6,173 nucleotides of DNA, from NCBI GenBank assembly GCA_903893085.1, contig CAITKS010000215.1, positions 1 through 6,173 of the forward strand. Reading direction: 5' to 3'. Shown piece after piece: positions 1 through 5,108 of the stretch (position 1 is its first letter; each line of letters opens with the position of its first letter). The notes under the pieces are model-generated. The model was not told the DNA's origin. It saw only the letters and a program-made list of their open reading frames with translations, and ran no database searches. A program made the position numbers and the translations under genes. Source of the DNA: an uncultured Actinomycetes bacterium (GTDB taxonomy: Bacteria; Actinomycetota; Actinomycetes; Nanopelagicales; Nanopelagicaceae).

Positions 1-1664
1 CCTGCATAGTGCTCAGTAAGTACGCCAAAGAACCTTTCAATCGAACCAAATAGTGCGCGGTGAATCATCACTGGACGTTGACGAGTTCCATCTGTTGCAG
101 AGTATTCAAGTTCAAACCGTTGCGGTAATTGAAAATCAACTTGGATCGTCGACATCTGCCAGGTACGACCAATGGCATCTTTTGCTTGTACGGAAATTTT
201 TGGACCGTAAAAGGCAGAGCCACCTTCATCATGGACTAATTCAAGGTTCTGAGCAAGCGCCGCTTTACGAAGTGCCTCTGTTGCTTCTGCCCAATCAGCA
301 TCTTCACCAACAGATTTTTCAGGGTTTCGTGTTGAAAGTTCTAGATAGAAATCTTCCAATCCGTAATCGCGCAATAAATTAAGCACGAAGGTCAAAAGTG
401 AATCGAGCTCCCCAACCATCTGCTCTTTTGTGCAATAGATATGCGCATCATCTTGGGTGAACCCGCGCGCACGAGTGAGACCATGCACAACGCCAGATTT
501 TTCATAACGATAAACAGTGCCGAATTCAAAAAGGCGCAGCGGTAACTCGCGATAAGAGCGTCCACGCGATGCAAAAATTAAATTGTGGAACGGACAATTC
601 ATTGGTTTCATGTAGTACTGCTGACCAGCACGTTTGATTGTGCCGTCGGCATGTAGCTCTTCATCCATAACCATTGGTGGGTACATTCCTTCTGAGTACC
701 ACTGCAAATGGCCAGACTTTTCAAATAGTGCGGCTTTGGTTAGATGCGGTGAATATACAAACTCATATCCTTCATCTTCATGGCGCTTGCGAGAATAATC
801 TTCCATCGCACGTCGAATGATTCCGCCTTTGGGATGAAAAACTGCCAAACCCGAACCAATTTCTTCAGGGAATGAGAAAAGATCTAACTCGGTTCCGAGG
901 CGACGGTGGTCGCGCTTTTCGGCTTCGGCAAGAAGTTCAAGGTATGCATCAAGTTCTTCCTGTGATGGCCAAGCAGTTCCATAGACGCGTTGCAACATTG
1001 GATTCTTTTCAGATCCACGCCAATACGCAGCCGCCGTTCTCATCAACTTAAAAGCCGGGATATGTTTTGTAGAAGGAAGGTGCGGGCCACGACAAAGATC
1101 AGACCAAACTGGTTGCCCATCACGGCCTAAGTTGTCATAGATTGTTAGTTCAGCTCCTCCAACTTCTACGCTGGCTTCATCGCCTGCACCCGATTTAATT
1201 CCGATTAACTCGCACTTGTATGGCTCGTGCGCCAATTCCTTTAAAGCATCGGCTTCCGTTGTGACGCGACGACGGAAGCGCTGTCCATCTTTAATGATCT
1301 TGCGCATTGCACTTTCAATTTTTACTAAATCCTCTGGATTAAATGCTCTCTCAGGATCAAAGTCGTAATAGAAACCGTCAGTAATTGGCGGGCCAATTCC
1401 CAAACGAGTCTGGGCAAATGTTTGTTGAACTGCCTGTGCCATAACGTGAGCAGTCGAGTGACGAAGGACAGAAAGCCCCTCTGGTGAAGAAATTGAAACT
1501 GATTCAACCGAATCACCCGCGGCAAGTTCAGTCCACAGGTCCTTAAGGGTTCCGTTTACTTTACATACGATGATTTCTTTGCGCTCGGCGAAGAGTTGAG
1601 TGGGACGGATATCGGCTTCAACTGAGACCGAAACTCCATCGACCTTTATTTCTATCGCAGACAT
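1..1664 (-). CDS. thrS: Threonyl-tRNA synthetase, 3' end outside the window
   Basis: Class II aminoacyl-tRNA synthetase that charges tRNA-Thr with threonine in the cytoplasm. Reading from the ATG at 1664-1662 gives 554 uninterrupted codons before the window edge. Residues 1-60 form a TGS domain. The editing domain follows, with the HSTAH motif (H69, H73) and C191/H195 in LCRGPH, matching the family's site for removing mischarged serine. The catalytic core has the three zinc ligands C357 (MNCPFH), H408 (DDAHIY) and H535 (MIHRALFG), spaced as in the E. coli enzyme. Motif 2 (VYRYEKSG) and motif 3 (GSIERFFG) are present. Members usually have 640-680 residues, so about the last 100, the anticodon-binding domain, lie to the left. 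The start lies four bases after the pabC stop. GGTAGG (complement of 1673-1678) is a likely ribosome binding site eight bases from the ATG. No T-box leader is seen; expression should follow the pab operon or an internal promoter. Confidence 0.97.
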   Translation of the reverse strand, partial: MSAIEIKVDGVSVSVEADIRPTQLFAERKEIIVCKVNGTLKDLWTELAAGDSVESVSISSPEGLSVLRHSTAHVMAQAVQQTFAQTRLGIGPPITDGFYYDFDPERAFNPEDLVKIESAMRKIIKDGQRFRRRVTTEADALKELAHEPYKCELIGIKSGAGDEASVEVGGAELTIYDNLGRDGQPVWSDLCRGPHLPSTKHIPAFKLMRTAAAYWRGSEKNPMLQRVYGTAWPSQEELDAYLELLAEAEKRDHRRLGTELDLFSFPEEIGSGLAVFHPKGGIIRRAMEDYSRKRHEDEGYEFVYSPHLTKAALFEKSGHLQWYSEGMYPPMVMDEELHADGTIKRAGQQYYMKPMNCPFHNLIFASRGRSYRELPLRLFEFGTVYRYEKSGVVHGLTRARGFTQDDAHIYCTKEQMVGELDSLLTFVLNLLRDYGLEDFYLELSTRNPEKSVGEDADWAEATEALRKAALAQNLELVHDEGGSAFYGPKISVQAKDAIGRTWQMSTIQVDFQLPQRFELEYSATDGTRQRPVMIHRALFGSIERFFGVLTEHYA

Positions 1665-1668
1665 GGTC

Positions 1669-2433
1669 CTAGCCTACCGAATGCTTATACGTGTTTGCCC
1701 AAATATTCGCAGCCAGCGCCCTGCAATCTTCGTCTATCAGCAAGGAATTTCCAGCAATCGATGACACGGAAACCGCAATTTTCAAACTAGAGATTACAAA
1801 AGCCGCATCAACGGTAACCAGATCAGATTTCATTATTTGCTTTACCGATACTCCACATCTTTCGATAACAATCCCTCGTTGGATCCCTGGAAGTATTCCC
1901 GAAGTCAGTGGCGTTGTTATCCATTGGCCATCGATCCTGAAAAGAAAATTCGAAACTGCACCTTCGGTAATTTCCTGGCGATCATTTACGCAGATAATTT
2001 CATCGAAACCGCCTTGCTTTGCGCCTTCCAACAAAGCAATTCGATGGTCATATGGGAAAGACTTAACGCTGCTGGATTGAACTTGATCCGAGCCAGATAC
2101 GACTTCAAGTCGAGCAGGCTCAGAAATGTCTTTGTAATTGTGATGAACCGCAATGAATCTGCCCTTGGAAAAAAGTAAACGCAAGCGACCGATATCTTGT
2201 GGCTCAGCATCTAAAAGCGCGCTGATCCCATCTCGCACATCGTCTTCATTGGGTAATGAAAATCCCATGGTTGTTGCTGCATCTAAAGCACGACGCATAT
2301 GTCTACCAAGCTCAAAAACTTCACCATTTTGCGTTCTTATAGTTTCAAAAATACCTTCACCGTTTGGCCACCCATCGGAACTGATATCTGTATCGGAGGC
2401 ATCGACTAGTCCCTGATTTAACCAAATACGCAT
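1669..2433 (-). CDS. pabC: Aminodeoxychorismate lyase-like class IV aminotransferase-fold enzyme
   Basis: A 254-residue PLP enzyme of fold type IV, the family of branched-chain aminotransferase, D-amino-acid aminotransferase and aminodeoxychorismate (ADC) lyase. Visible family features are the N-terminal GEGIFETIR stretch (25-33), the likely Schiff-base lysine K124 in SVKSFPY, the conserved glutamate E157 in EITEGAVSN, and the PLP-phosphate loop LPGIQRG (181-187). Sequence alone does not separate lyase from aminotransferase, but the gene follows pabB with a one-base overlap (TAATG). That makes ADC lyase the best call: it releases pyruvate from 4-amino-4-deoxychorismate to give p-aminobenzoate for folate. 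The length fits the family (about 250-290). The start is supported by the coupling to pabB and by GGTGA (complement of 2440-2444) six bases upstream. Alternative: a D-amino-acid or branched-chain aminotransferase. Confidence 0.88.
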   Translation of the reverse strand: MRIWLNQGLVDASDTDISSDGWPNGEGIFETIRTQNGEVFELGRHMRRALDAATTMGFSLPNEDDVRDGISALLDAEPQDIGRLRLLFSKGRFIAVHHNYKDISEPARLEVVSGSDQVQSSSVKSFPYDHRIALLEGAKQGGFDEIICVNDRQEITEGAVSNFLFRIDGQWITTPLTSGILPGIQRGIVIERCGVSVKQIMKSDLVTVDAAFVISSLKIAVSVSSIAGNSLLIDEDCRALAANIWANTYKHSVG

Positions 2434-3431
2434 TAGAGATCACCGCCTGCAATCGAAATCAATTTTCTTGCCTTTAGTTGCGTCTCTTCCCACTCTTTAA
2501 GTGGATCACTCCCCCAAGTTATTCCGGCACCAGTCCCGAAGTGCAACTGCGAATCTCGAAACGTCCAGAAGGTTCTAATCGCAACAGATAATTCAGCTTG
2601 ATCTCCTTGAATCCAACCAAAAATTCCGCAGTAAGGACCACGTTCGAATCGTTCATTTTCAGCGATCACTTGCAACGCCGAACTCTTGGGCGCTCCACTA
2701 ATCGAACCTGCGGGCAGTAAAGCAGTGAGGATCTGCTGCCAAGTAATCCCTACTTTTAATTCACCTGTTACATCTGAGACTAAATGTCTTAAGCCTGGAT
2801 GATCTTCAGATCTAAGCAAATTGGGAACATCGACGCTACCGTCACGGCAGATTTGCCCGAGATCATTGCGCATTAGATCAACAATCATGATGTTCTCACT
2901 CTGATCTTTGTCACCGAACGCATGTTCTTCTAAAGCCTGAGTTCCCTTTATTGGAGAAGTAGTGACTTTATCTCCGTCACGACTCAAGAAAAGTTCCGGA
3001 GATGCCGACGCGATTGCCAAATCTGGCAGTGAAAGATATGCAGCATAAGGAGCCGGATTAGATTGAAGAATCCTTCCGAAAAGTGAAGCCAGTTCATCTC
3101 CTTCAAAATCTGCACTTAGAACACGGCAGGCATTGACTTGATAAACCCATCCGCTGGCGATTGCATCCTTAATTTTTGTAACGTATTTACAATATGCATC
3201 TTCATCAAGAGAAGATTTCCACTTTCCAGAAACCGAAATCCCACTTGCACCACTCAAAGGAAAACTGGCATTTACAACTTGCCTAAATCTCGCTAAACGC
3301 ACCCCGCCTTCAAAGCTCACACTCACTGCCCAAAAATTGCCATCATCTAAACGTGATAAATCATCAGTTACTTCGATGAGCGATCTGGCATATCGCCCGC
3401 TCATCCAGAACGAGTCATCATGCAAATCCAT
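2433..3431 (-). CDS. pabB: Aminodeoxychorismate synthase component I (short form)
   Basis: Chorismate-binding enzyme that, with ammonia from a glutamine amidotransferase (PabA), converts chorismate to 4-amino-4-deoxychorismate. Signatures in order: SASPELFLS (142-150), PIKGT (160-164), VDLMRNDLG (184-192), GLRHLVSDV (213-221), PAGSISGAPK (240-249), GPYCGIFGW (265-273) and GAGITWGSDP (301-310). The lysine K162 in PIKGT marks ADC synthases; anthranilate synthases have alanine there. The protein has 332 residues, against about 450 for E. coli PabB, because most of the N-terminal TrpE/PabB domain is missing; compact forms are known. The ATG at 3431 is preceded in frame by a TAG four codons upstream, so the gene cannot extend further with an ATG. 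No PabA domain is fused and no pabA is in the window, so a shared TrpG/PabA encoded elsewhere is expected. First gene of the pabB-pabC-thrS unit. Confidence 0.94.
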   Translation of the reverse strand: MDLHDDSFWMSGRYARSLIEVTDDLSRLDDGNFWAVSVSFEGGVRLARFRQVVNASFPLSGASGISVSGKWKSSLDEDAYCKYVTKIKDAIASGWVYQVNACRVLSADFEGDELASLFGRILQSNPAPYAAYLSLPDLAIASASPELFLSRDGDKVTTSPIKGTQALEEHAFGDKDQSENIMIVDLMRNDLGQICRDGSVDVPNLLRSEDHPGLRHLVSDVTGELKVGITWQQILTALLPAGSISGAPKSSALQVIAENERFERGPYCGIFGWIQGDQAELSVAIRTFWTFRDSQLHFGTGAGITWGSDPLKEWEETQLKARKLISIAGGDL

Positions 3432-3437
3432 GCCCTT

Positions 3438-3443
3438 ACGCTA
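3438..3443 (-). promoter_or_regulatory. Possible -10 box for leaderless pabB transcript
   Basis: On the minus strand TAGCGT fits the actinobacterial TAnnnT -10 pattern. Six bases separate it from the pabB ATG, which would put the transcription start at or very near the A of the ATG. That is the usual layout of leaderless mRNAs in this phylum. No good -35 hexamer is seen. AAGGG between box and ATG is too close to serve as a normal ribosome binding site. Confidence 0.4.
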
Positions 3444-3460
3444 CGGTGAAATTGCTCGCT

Positions 3461-3490
3461 TTGGCGGTTAGCCCCTTGCTGCGCTAGATT
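3461..3490 (+). promoter_or_regulatory. Likely promoter of tRNA-Gly
   Basis: TTGGCG (3461-3466) and TAGATT (3485-3490) are separated by 18 bases and resemble sigma-70/SigA -35 and -10 elements. Transcription would begin around 3497, about ten bases before the mature 5' end of tRNA-Gly. The site lies in the 75-base gap between the divergent pabB and tRNA-Gly genes. Confidence 0.5.
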
Positions 3491-3506
3491 TGCCCCCGCA
3501 CGAAAT

Positions 3507-3579
3507 GCGGACGTAGCGCAGCTGGTAGCGCGGAACCTTGCCAAGGTTCAGGTCGCGGGTTCGAACCCCGTCGTCCGCT
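3507..3579 (+). tRNA. tRNA-Gly(GCC)
   Basis: A complete 73-base cloverleaf. The acceptor stem is GCGGACG paired with CGTCCGC and the discriminator is T3579. The D stem is GCGC/GCGC. The anticodon stem is GAACC/GGTTC around loop TTGCCAA, giving anticodon GCC, which reads GGC and GGT. The T arm is GCGGG-TTCGAAC-CCCGT. No CCA is encoded after the discriminator, so CCA must be added enzymatically. First of three tRNA genes on this strand. Confidence 0.97.
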
Positions 3580-3586
3580 CGGATTT

Positions 3587-3633
3587 ACCGCCGCTTTGGA
3601 ATTAATTTTTCAAAATTAATTTTAGGTGGCGGT
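3587..3633 (+). terminator. Long hairpin after tRNA-Gly, possible terminator
   Basis: ACCGCCGCTT (3587-3596) pairs with AGGTGGCGGT (3624-3633) through ten pairs, two of them G-T. After a small TGG/TT internal loop, AATTAATTTT (3600-3609) pairs perfectly with AAAATTAATT (3612-3621) around a TC tip. The 47-base structure is followed only by TTTGTCT, so the U-tract is weak. It sits eight bases after tRNA-Gly and may end that transcript or direct processing between tRNA-Gly and tRNA-Cys. Confidence 0.5.
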
Positions 3634-3663
3634 TTGTCTATGTAAGAAAAAGTTCAGCAGTTT

Positions 3664-3734
3664 GGTCGGATGGCCGAGAGGCGAGGCAAGGGACTGCAAA
3701 TCCCTCTACACGGGTTCAAATCCCGTTCCGACCT
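3664..3734 (+). tRNA. tRNA-Cys(GCA)
   Basis: A 71-base cloverleaf. The acceptor stem is GGTCGGA/TCCGACC with discriminator T3734; U73 is an identity base of tRNA-Cys. The D arm has a short GCC/GGC stem. The anticodon stem is AGGGA/TCCCT with loop CTGCAAA, giving anticodon GCA. The T arm is ACGGG-TTCAAAT-CCCGT. No CCA is encoded. No convincing separate promoter is seen upstream, so it may be read through from tRNA-Gly or use a weak promoter near 3634-3645. The cupin gene begins 42 bases downstream with no obvious terminator between. Confidence 0.96.
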
Positions 3735-3776
3735 CCGAGAAGTAATGAAGAGCAAAGAACTACTTGGGAGACACAG

Positions 3777-4121
3777 ATGGCAGAAGATGAATCAAAACGT
3801 CCTTGGGGACGTTATGAAATCTTGTCAGAAAGTGAATCTCATAAAGTAAAGACAATCTGGGTCCAACCAGGAAAACGTCTTTCCTATCAACGCCATCAAA
3901 AACGTGCTGAGCATTGGTTCATTATCCAAGGTGATGCGCGCATAACTTTGAATGGTGACATATTCGAAATGGGTGCTGGAGACTCAATCGATATTGAGAT
4001 CGGCGATTTGCACCGTATCGAAAATATCGGATCAAACGATGTAATTTTTGTAGAAGTCCAAACCGGTACTTACTTCGGTGAGGATGATATCGAGCGTATC
4101 GAGGACGATTTCGGGCGTTAA
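3777..4121 (+). CDS. Stand-alone phosphomannose isomerase type II-like cupin
   Basis: A 114-residue single-domain cupin resembling the C-terminal isomerase domain of bifunctional mannose-1-phosphate guanylyltransferase/phosphomannose isomerase (Pfam MannoseP_isomer family). Family features are RPWGRYEIL (8-16), the cupin motif PGKRLSYQRHQKRAEHWFI (31-49), GAGDSIDIEIGDLHRIEN (66-83), and the characteristic tail YFGEDDIERIEDDFGR (99-114). Likely metal-site residues are H40, E45 and H79. Homologues commonly have a histidine where K42 stands, so metal binding or activity may differ. If active, it would interconvert mannose-6-phosphate and fructose-6-phosphate; other sugar-phosphate or binding roles are possible. 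No guanylyltransferase domain is attached or adjacent. GGGAG (3766-3770), six bases before the ATG, supports the start. It lies between tRNA-Cys and tRNA-Val and is probably co-transcribed with tRNA-Cys. Confidence 0.9.
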   Translation: MAEDESKRPWGRYEILSESESHKVKTIWVQPGKRLSYQRHQKRAEHWFIIQGDARITLNGDIFEMGAGDSIDIEIGDLHRIENIGSNDVIFVEVQTGTYFGEDDIERIEDDFGR

Positions 4122-4131
4122 TTCGCTCGGC

Positions 4132-4137
4132 TATACT
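4132..4137 (+). promoter_or_regulatory. Possible -10 box upstream of tRNA-Val
   Basis: TATACT lies just after the cupin stop codon and about 40 bases before tRNA-Val. It is one mismatch from TATAAT. The -35 region is poor (TTCGGG at 4110-4115, spacer 16). An alternative AT-rich box lies around 4148-4158. It may provide tRNA-Val and the following protein genes with their own promoter. Confidence 0.35.
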
Positions 4138-4176
4138 TTCCCAACAATTTAATAAATACCGAATGCATTAAGACCC

Positions 4177-4248
4177 GGACGATTGGCTCAGCGGTAGAGC
4201 ACCACATTGACATTGTGGGGGTCACTGGTTCGATCCCAGTATCGTCCA
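4177..4248 (+). tRNA. tRNA-Val(GAC)
   Basis: A 72-base cloverleaf. The acceptor stem is GGACGAT/ATCGTCC with discriminator A4248. The D stem is GCTC/GAGC. The anticodon stem is CCACA/TGTGG around TTGACAT, giving anticodon GAC, which reads GTC and GTT. The T arm is ACTGG-TTCGATC-CCAGT. No CCA is encoded. It is followed at 71 bases by the start of a small membrane protein gene with no evident terminator between. Confidence 0.97.
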
Positions 4249-4254
4249 CGTAAT

Positions 4255-4302
4255 GAAGTGAAGTGGCTCAGGTATATTGGCCACATAAAGAAGTGAAGTG
4301 GC
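4255..4302 (+). repeat. 13-base direct repeat in the leader after tRNA-Val
   Basis: GAAGTGAAGTGGC occurs at 4255-4267 and again at 4290-4302, 35 bases apart. Each copy itself contains two GAAGTG-like units. The GTGGC ends of both copies can pair with the single GCCAC at 4280-4284, giving two mutually exclusive hairpins. A further CCAC at 4316-4319 can pair with GTGG at 4298-4301 and place the GAAGGAG ribosome binding site in the loop. The repeat may be a small tandem duplication or a regulatory leader. Confidence 0.7.
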
Positions 4303-4319
4303 GCGAAGGAGTAGTCCAC

Positions 4320-4499
4320 GTGGAAAACAAAGAACCTCGTAATGGATTTCTTGGTGAGTGGGATCGCCTATCTCCCAATATGAAAATCGCTGCTGTTGTG
4401 CTCCTGATAATTCCTGTATTCCTTTATCCCCCATCCGTATTTCTCTATATGGGTTATGCGGTCTATATAAATTTGCGAGACAAGCGAAAGAAGAAGTAA
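4320..4499 (+). CDS. Small membrane protein of unknown function, 59 residues
   Basis: I do not recognise the family. The favoured start is the GTG at 4320, because GAAGGAG (4305-4311) lies eight bases upstream. An in-frame GTG at 4263 would add 19 residues but has no such site. The N-terminal 20 residues are polar. A hydrophobic stretch follows from about 22 to 50, broken by PP at 37-38, so it is either one long membrane segment or a tight hairpin of two short ones. The C-terminus (RDKRKKK) is strongly basic, which suggests that this end is cytoplasmic. The stop lies five bases before the likely start of the DUF4287-DUF1801 gene, so the two are probably translated from one mRNA. The strong ribosome binding site and typical membrane-protein layout argue that the gene is real. 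Confidence 0.7.
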   Translation: MENKEPRNGFLGEWDRLSPNMKIAAVVLLIIPVFLYPPSVFLYMGYAVYINLRDKRKKK

Positions 4500-4504
4500 C
4501 TAAA

Positions 4505-5053
4505 TTGTCTGCCAAGGATCCTAATCGCGAATCTTACTTTCCAGCAATTGAAAAAAAGTATGGCGAGAAGATGAAGTACTGGTTTGGCGTTATGGCCAAA
4601 CTAGAAGGCAAGAAATACCCGGAACAGATTTCGCATTTACGGGAGAATTTCGGATTTTCTCAAGCACACGCAAACGCCTTAGTCATGTACTCAAGAGGCT
4701 CAATGTCTGCACAACGTTTTGATAAGCCGAGTGATTACTTCAAGTCGATTACTCCTGAGCAAGCCAAGACGGTAAAGGCAATCATGAAGGCGATTCGAAG
4801 TAAGTTTCCAAATCTGGAATTGGTGATTGCTTGGAATCAACCAATGCTGCGCGAAGGGGCTAAGTACGTCTTCGGCGTCTCGGCTACAAAGAATTATTTA
4901 TTAATGGCTCCTTGGAGCACCGAAGTCCTCGATGAATTCAGACCAAAATTGACAGGCTACAAAGTCAATAAGAAAACCATTCAGATCCCCAGCGATTGGG
5001 AAGTCGATGCAAAGTTACTTAATCAGATGGTTAAGGCACGTTTAGCAGAATAG
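4505..5053 (+). CDS. DUF4287-DUF1801 two-domain protein
   Basis: A 182-residue protein, probably cytoplasmic, of unknown function. Residues about 9-65 match the DUF4287 pattern: SYFPAIEKKYG, a central helix, and FGFSQAHANALV near the end. Residues about 76-180 look like DUF1801, the domain of the B. subtilis YdhG-type proteins: DYFKSITPEQ, then NLELVIAWNQPML, a YVFGVSATKNYLLMAPW core, and the IQIPSDWEVD stretch. The TTG start at 4505 is an inference: it keeps the whole DUF4287 domain, gives a typical MSAKDP beginning, and has a purine-rich GAAGAAG eight bases upstream. The frame stays open upstream, but those residues overlap the membrane-protein gene and look unlike any domain. A later start (ATG 4571) would cut into DUF4287. 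The gene is probably in one operon with the small membrane protein and ends before a strong hairpin. Confidence 0.85.
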   Translation: MSAKDPNRESYFPAIEKKYGEKMKYWFGVMAKLEGKKYPEQISHLRENFGFSQAHANALVMYSRGSMSAQRFDKPSDYFKSITPEQAKTVKAIMKAIRSKFPNLELVIAWNQPMLREGAKYVFGVSATKNYLLMAPWSTEVLDEFRPKLTGYKVNKKTIQIPSDWEVDAKLLNQMVKARLAE

Positions 5054-5062
5054 AAAAAGGAA

Positions 5063-5095
5063 AAGCTGGGTGGGCCCTCGTTTCCCACCCAGCTT
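5063..5095. terminator. Bidirectional terminator between convergent genes
   Basis: AAGCTGGGTGGG (5063-5074) and CCCACCCAGCTT (5084-5095) form a perfect 12-bp stem with a nine-base loop. The stem begins nine bases after the DUF1801 stop and lies 13 bases from the stop of the PhoX-like gene. On the minus strand the stem is followed by TTTTCCTTTTTC, a good U-rich tail. On the plus strand the tail (CTTACCTATT) is weaker. It fits a shared terminator. Confidence 0.9.
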
Positions 5096-5108
5096 CTTAC
5101 CTATTCGA

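Noticed and set aside
53..382. Plus-strand open frame of 109 codons
   Set aside because: It lies wholly antisense to the well-supported thrS coding region and has no recognisable domain.
392..574. Minus-strand open frame of 60 codons
   Set aside because: It is an out-of-frame shadow inside thrS on the same strand; the thrS frame there encodes zinc-site and motif 2 residues.
1325..1525. Minus-strand open frame of 66 codons
   Set aside because: It is an alternative frame within thrS, covering the editing-domain region, with no domain of its own.
1691..2416. Three plus-strand frames and one minus-strand frame overlapping pabC
   Set aside because: All overlap the pabC frame, which carries the K124, E157 and LPGIQRG signatures; the others show no family features.
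3744..3848. Short plus-strand frame of 34 codons starting just after tRNA-Cys
   Set aside because: It overlaps the cupin gene out of frame and lacks a convincing ribosome binding site and any recognisable motif.
4244..4321. GTCCACGT at the tRNA-Val 3' end repeated 70 bases later, as a possible attachment site
   Set aside because: Eight bases is too short, only 70 bases are enclosed, and no integrase or foreign gene is nearby.
4358..4504. N-terminal extension of the DUF4287-DUF1801 protein from an ATG at 4358
   Set aside because: The extra residues are cysteine-rich, match no domain, and come from a shifted reading of the membrane-protein gene; TTG 4505 fits the domain boundary better.
4222..4515. 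Minus-strand frame of 97 codons
   Set aside because: It runs antisense through part of tRNA-Val and the small membrane protein gene and shows no recognisable domain.
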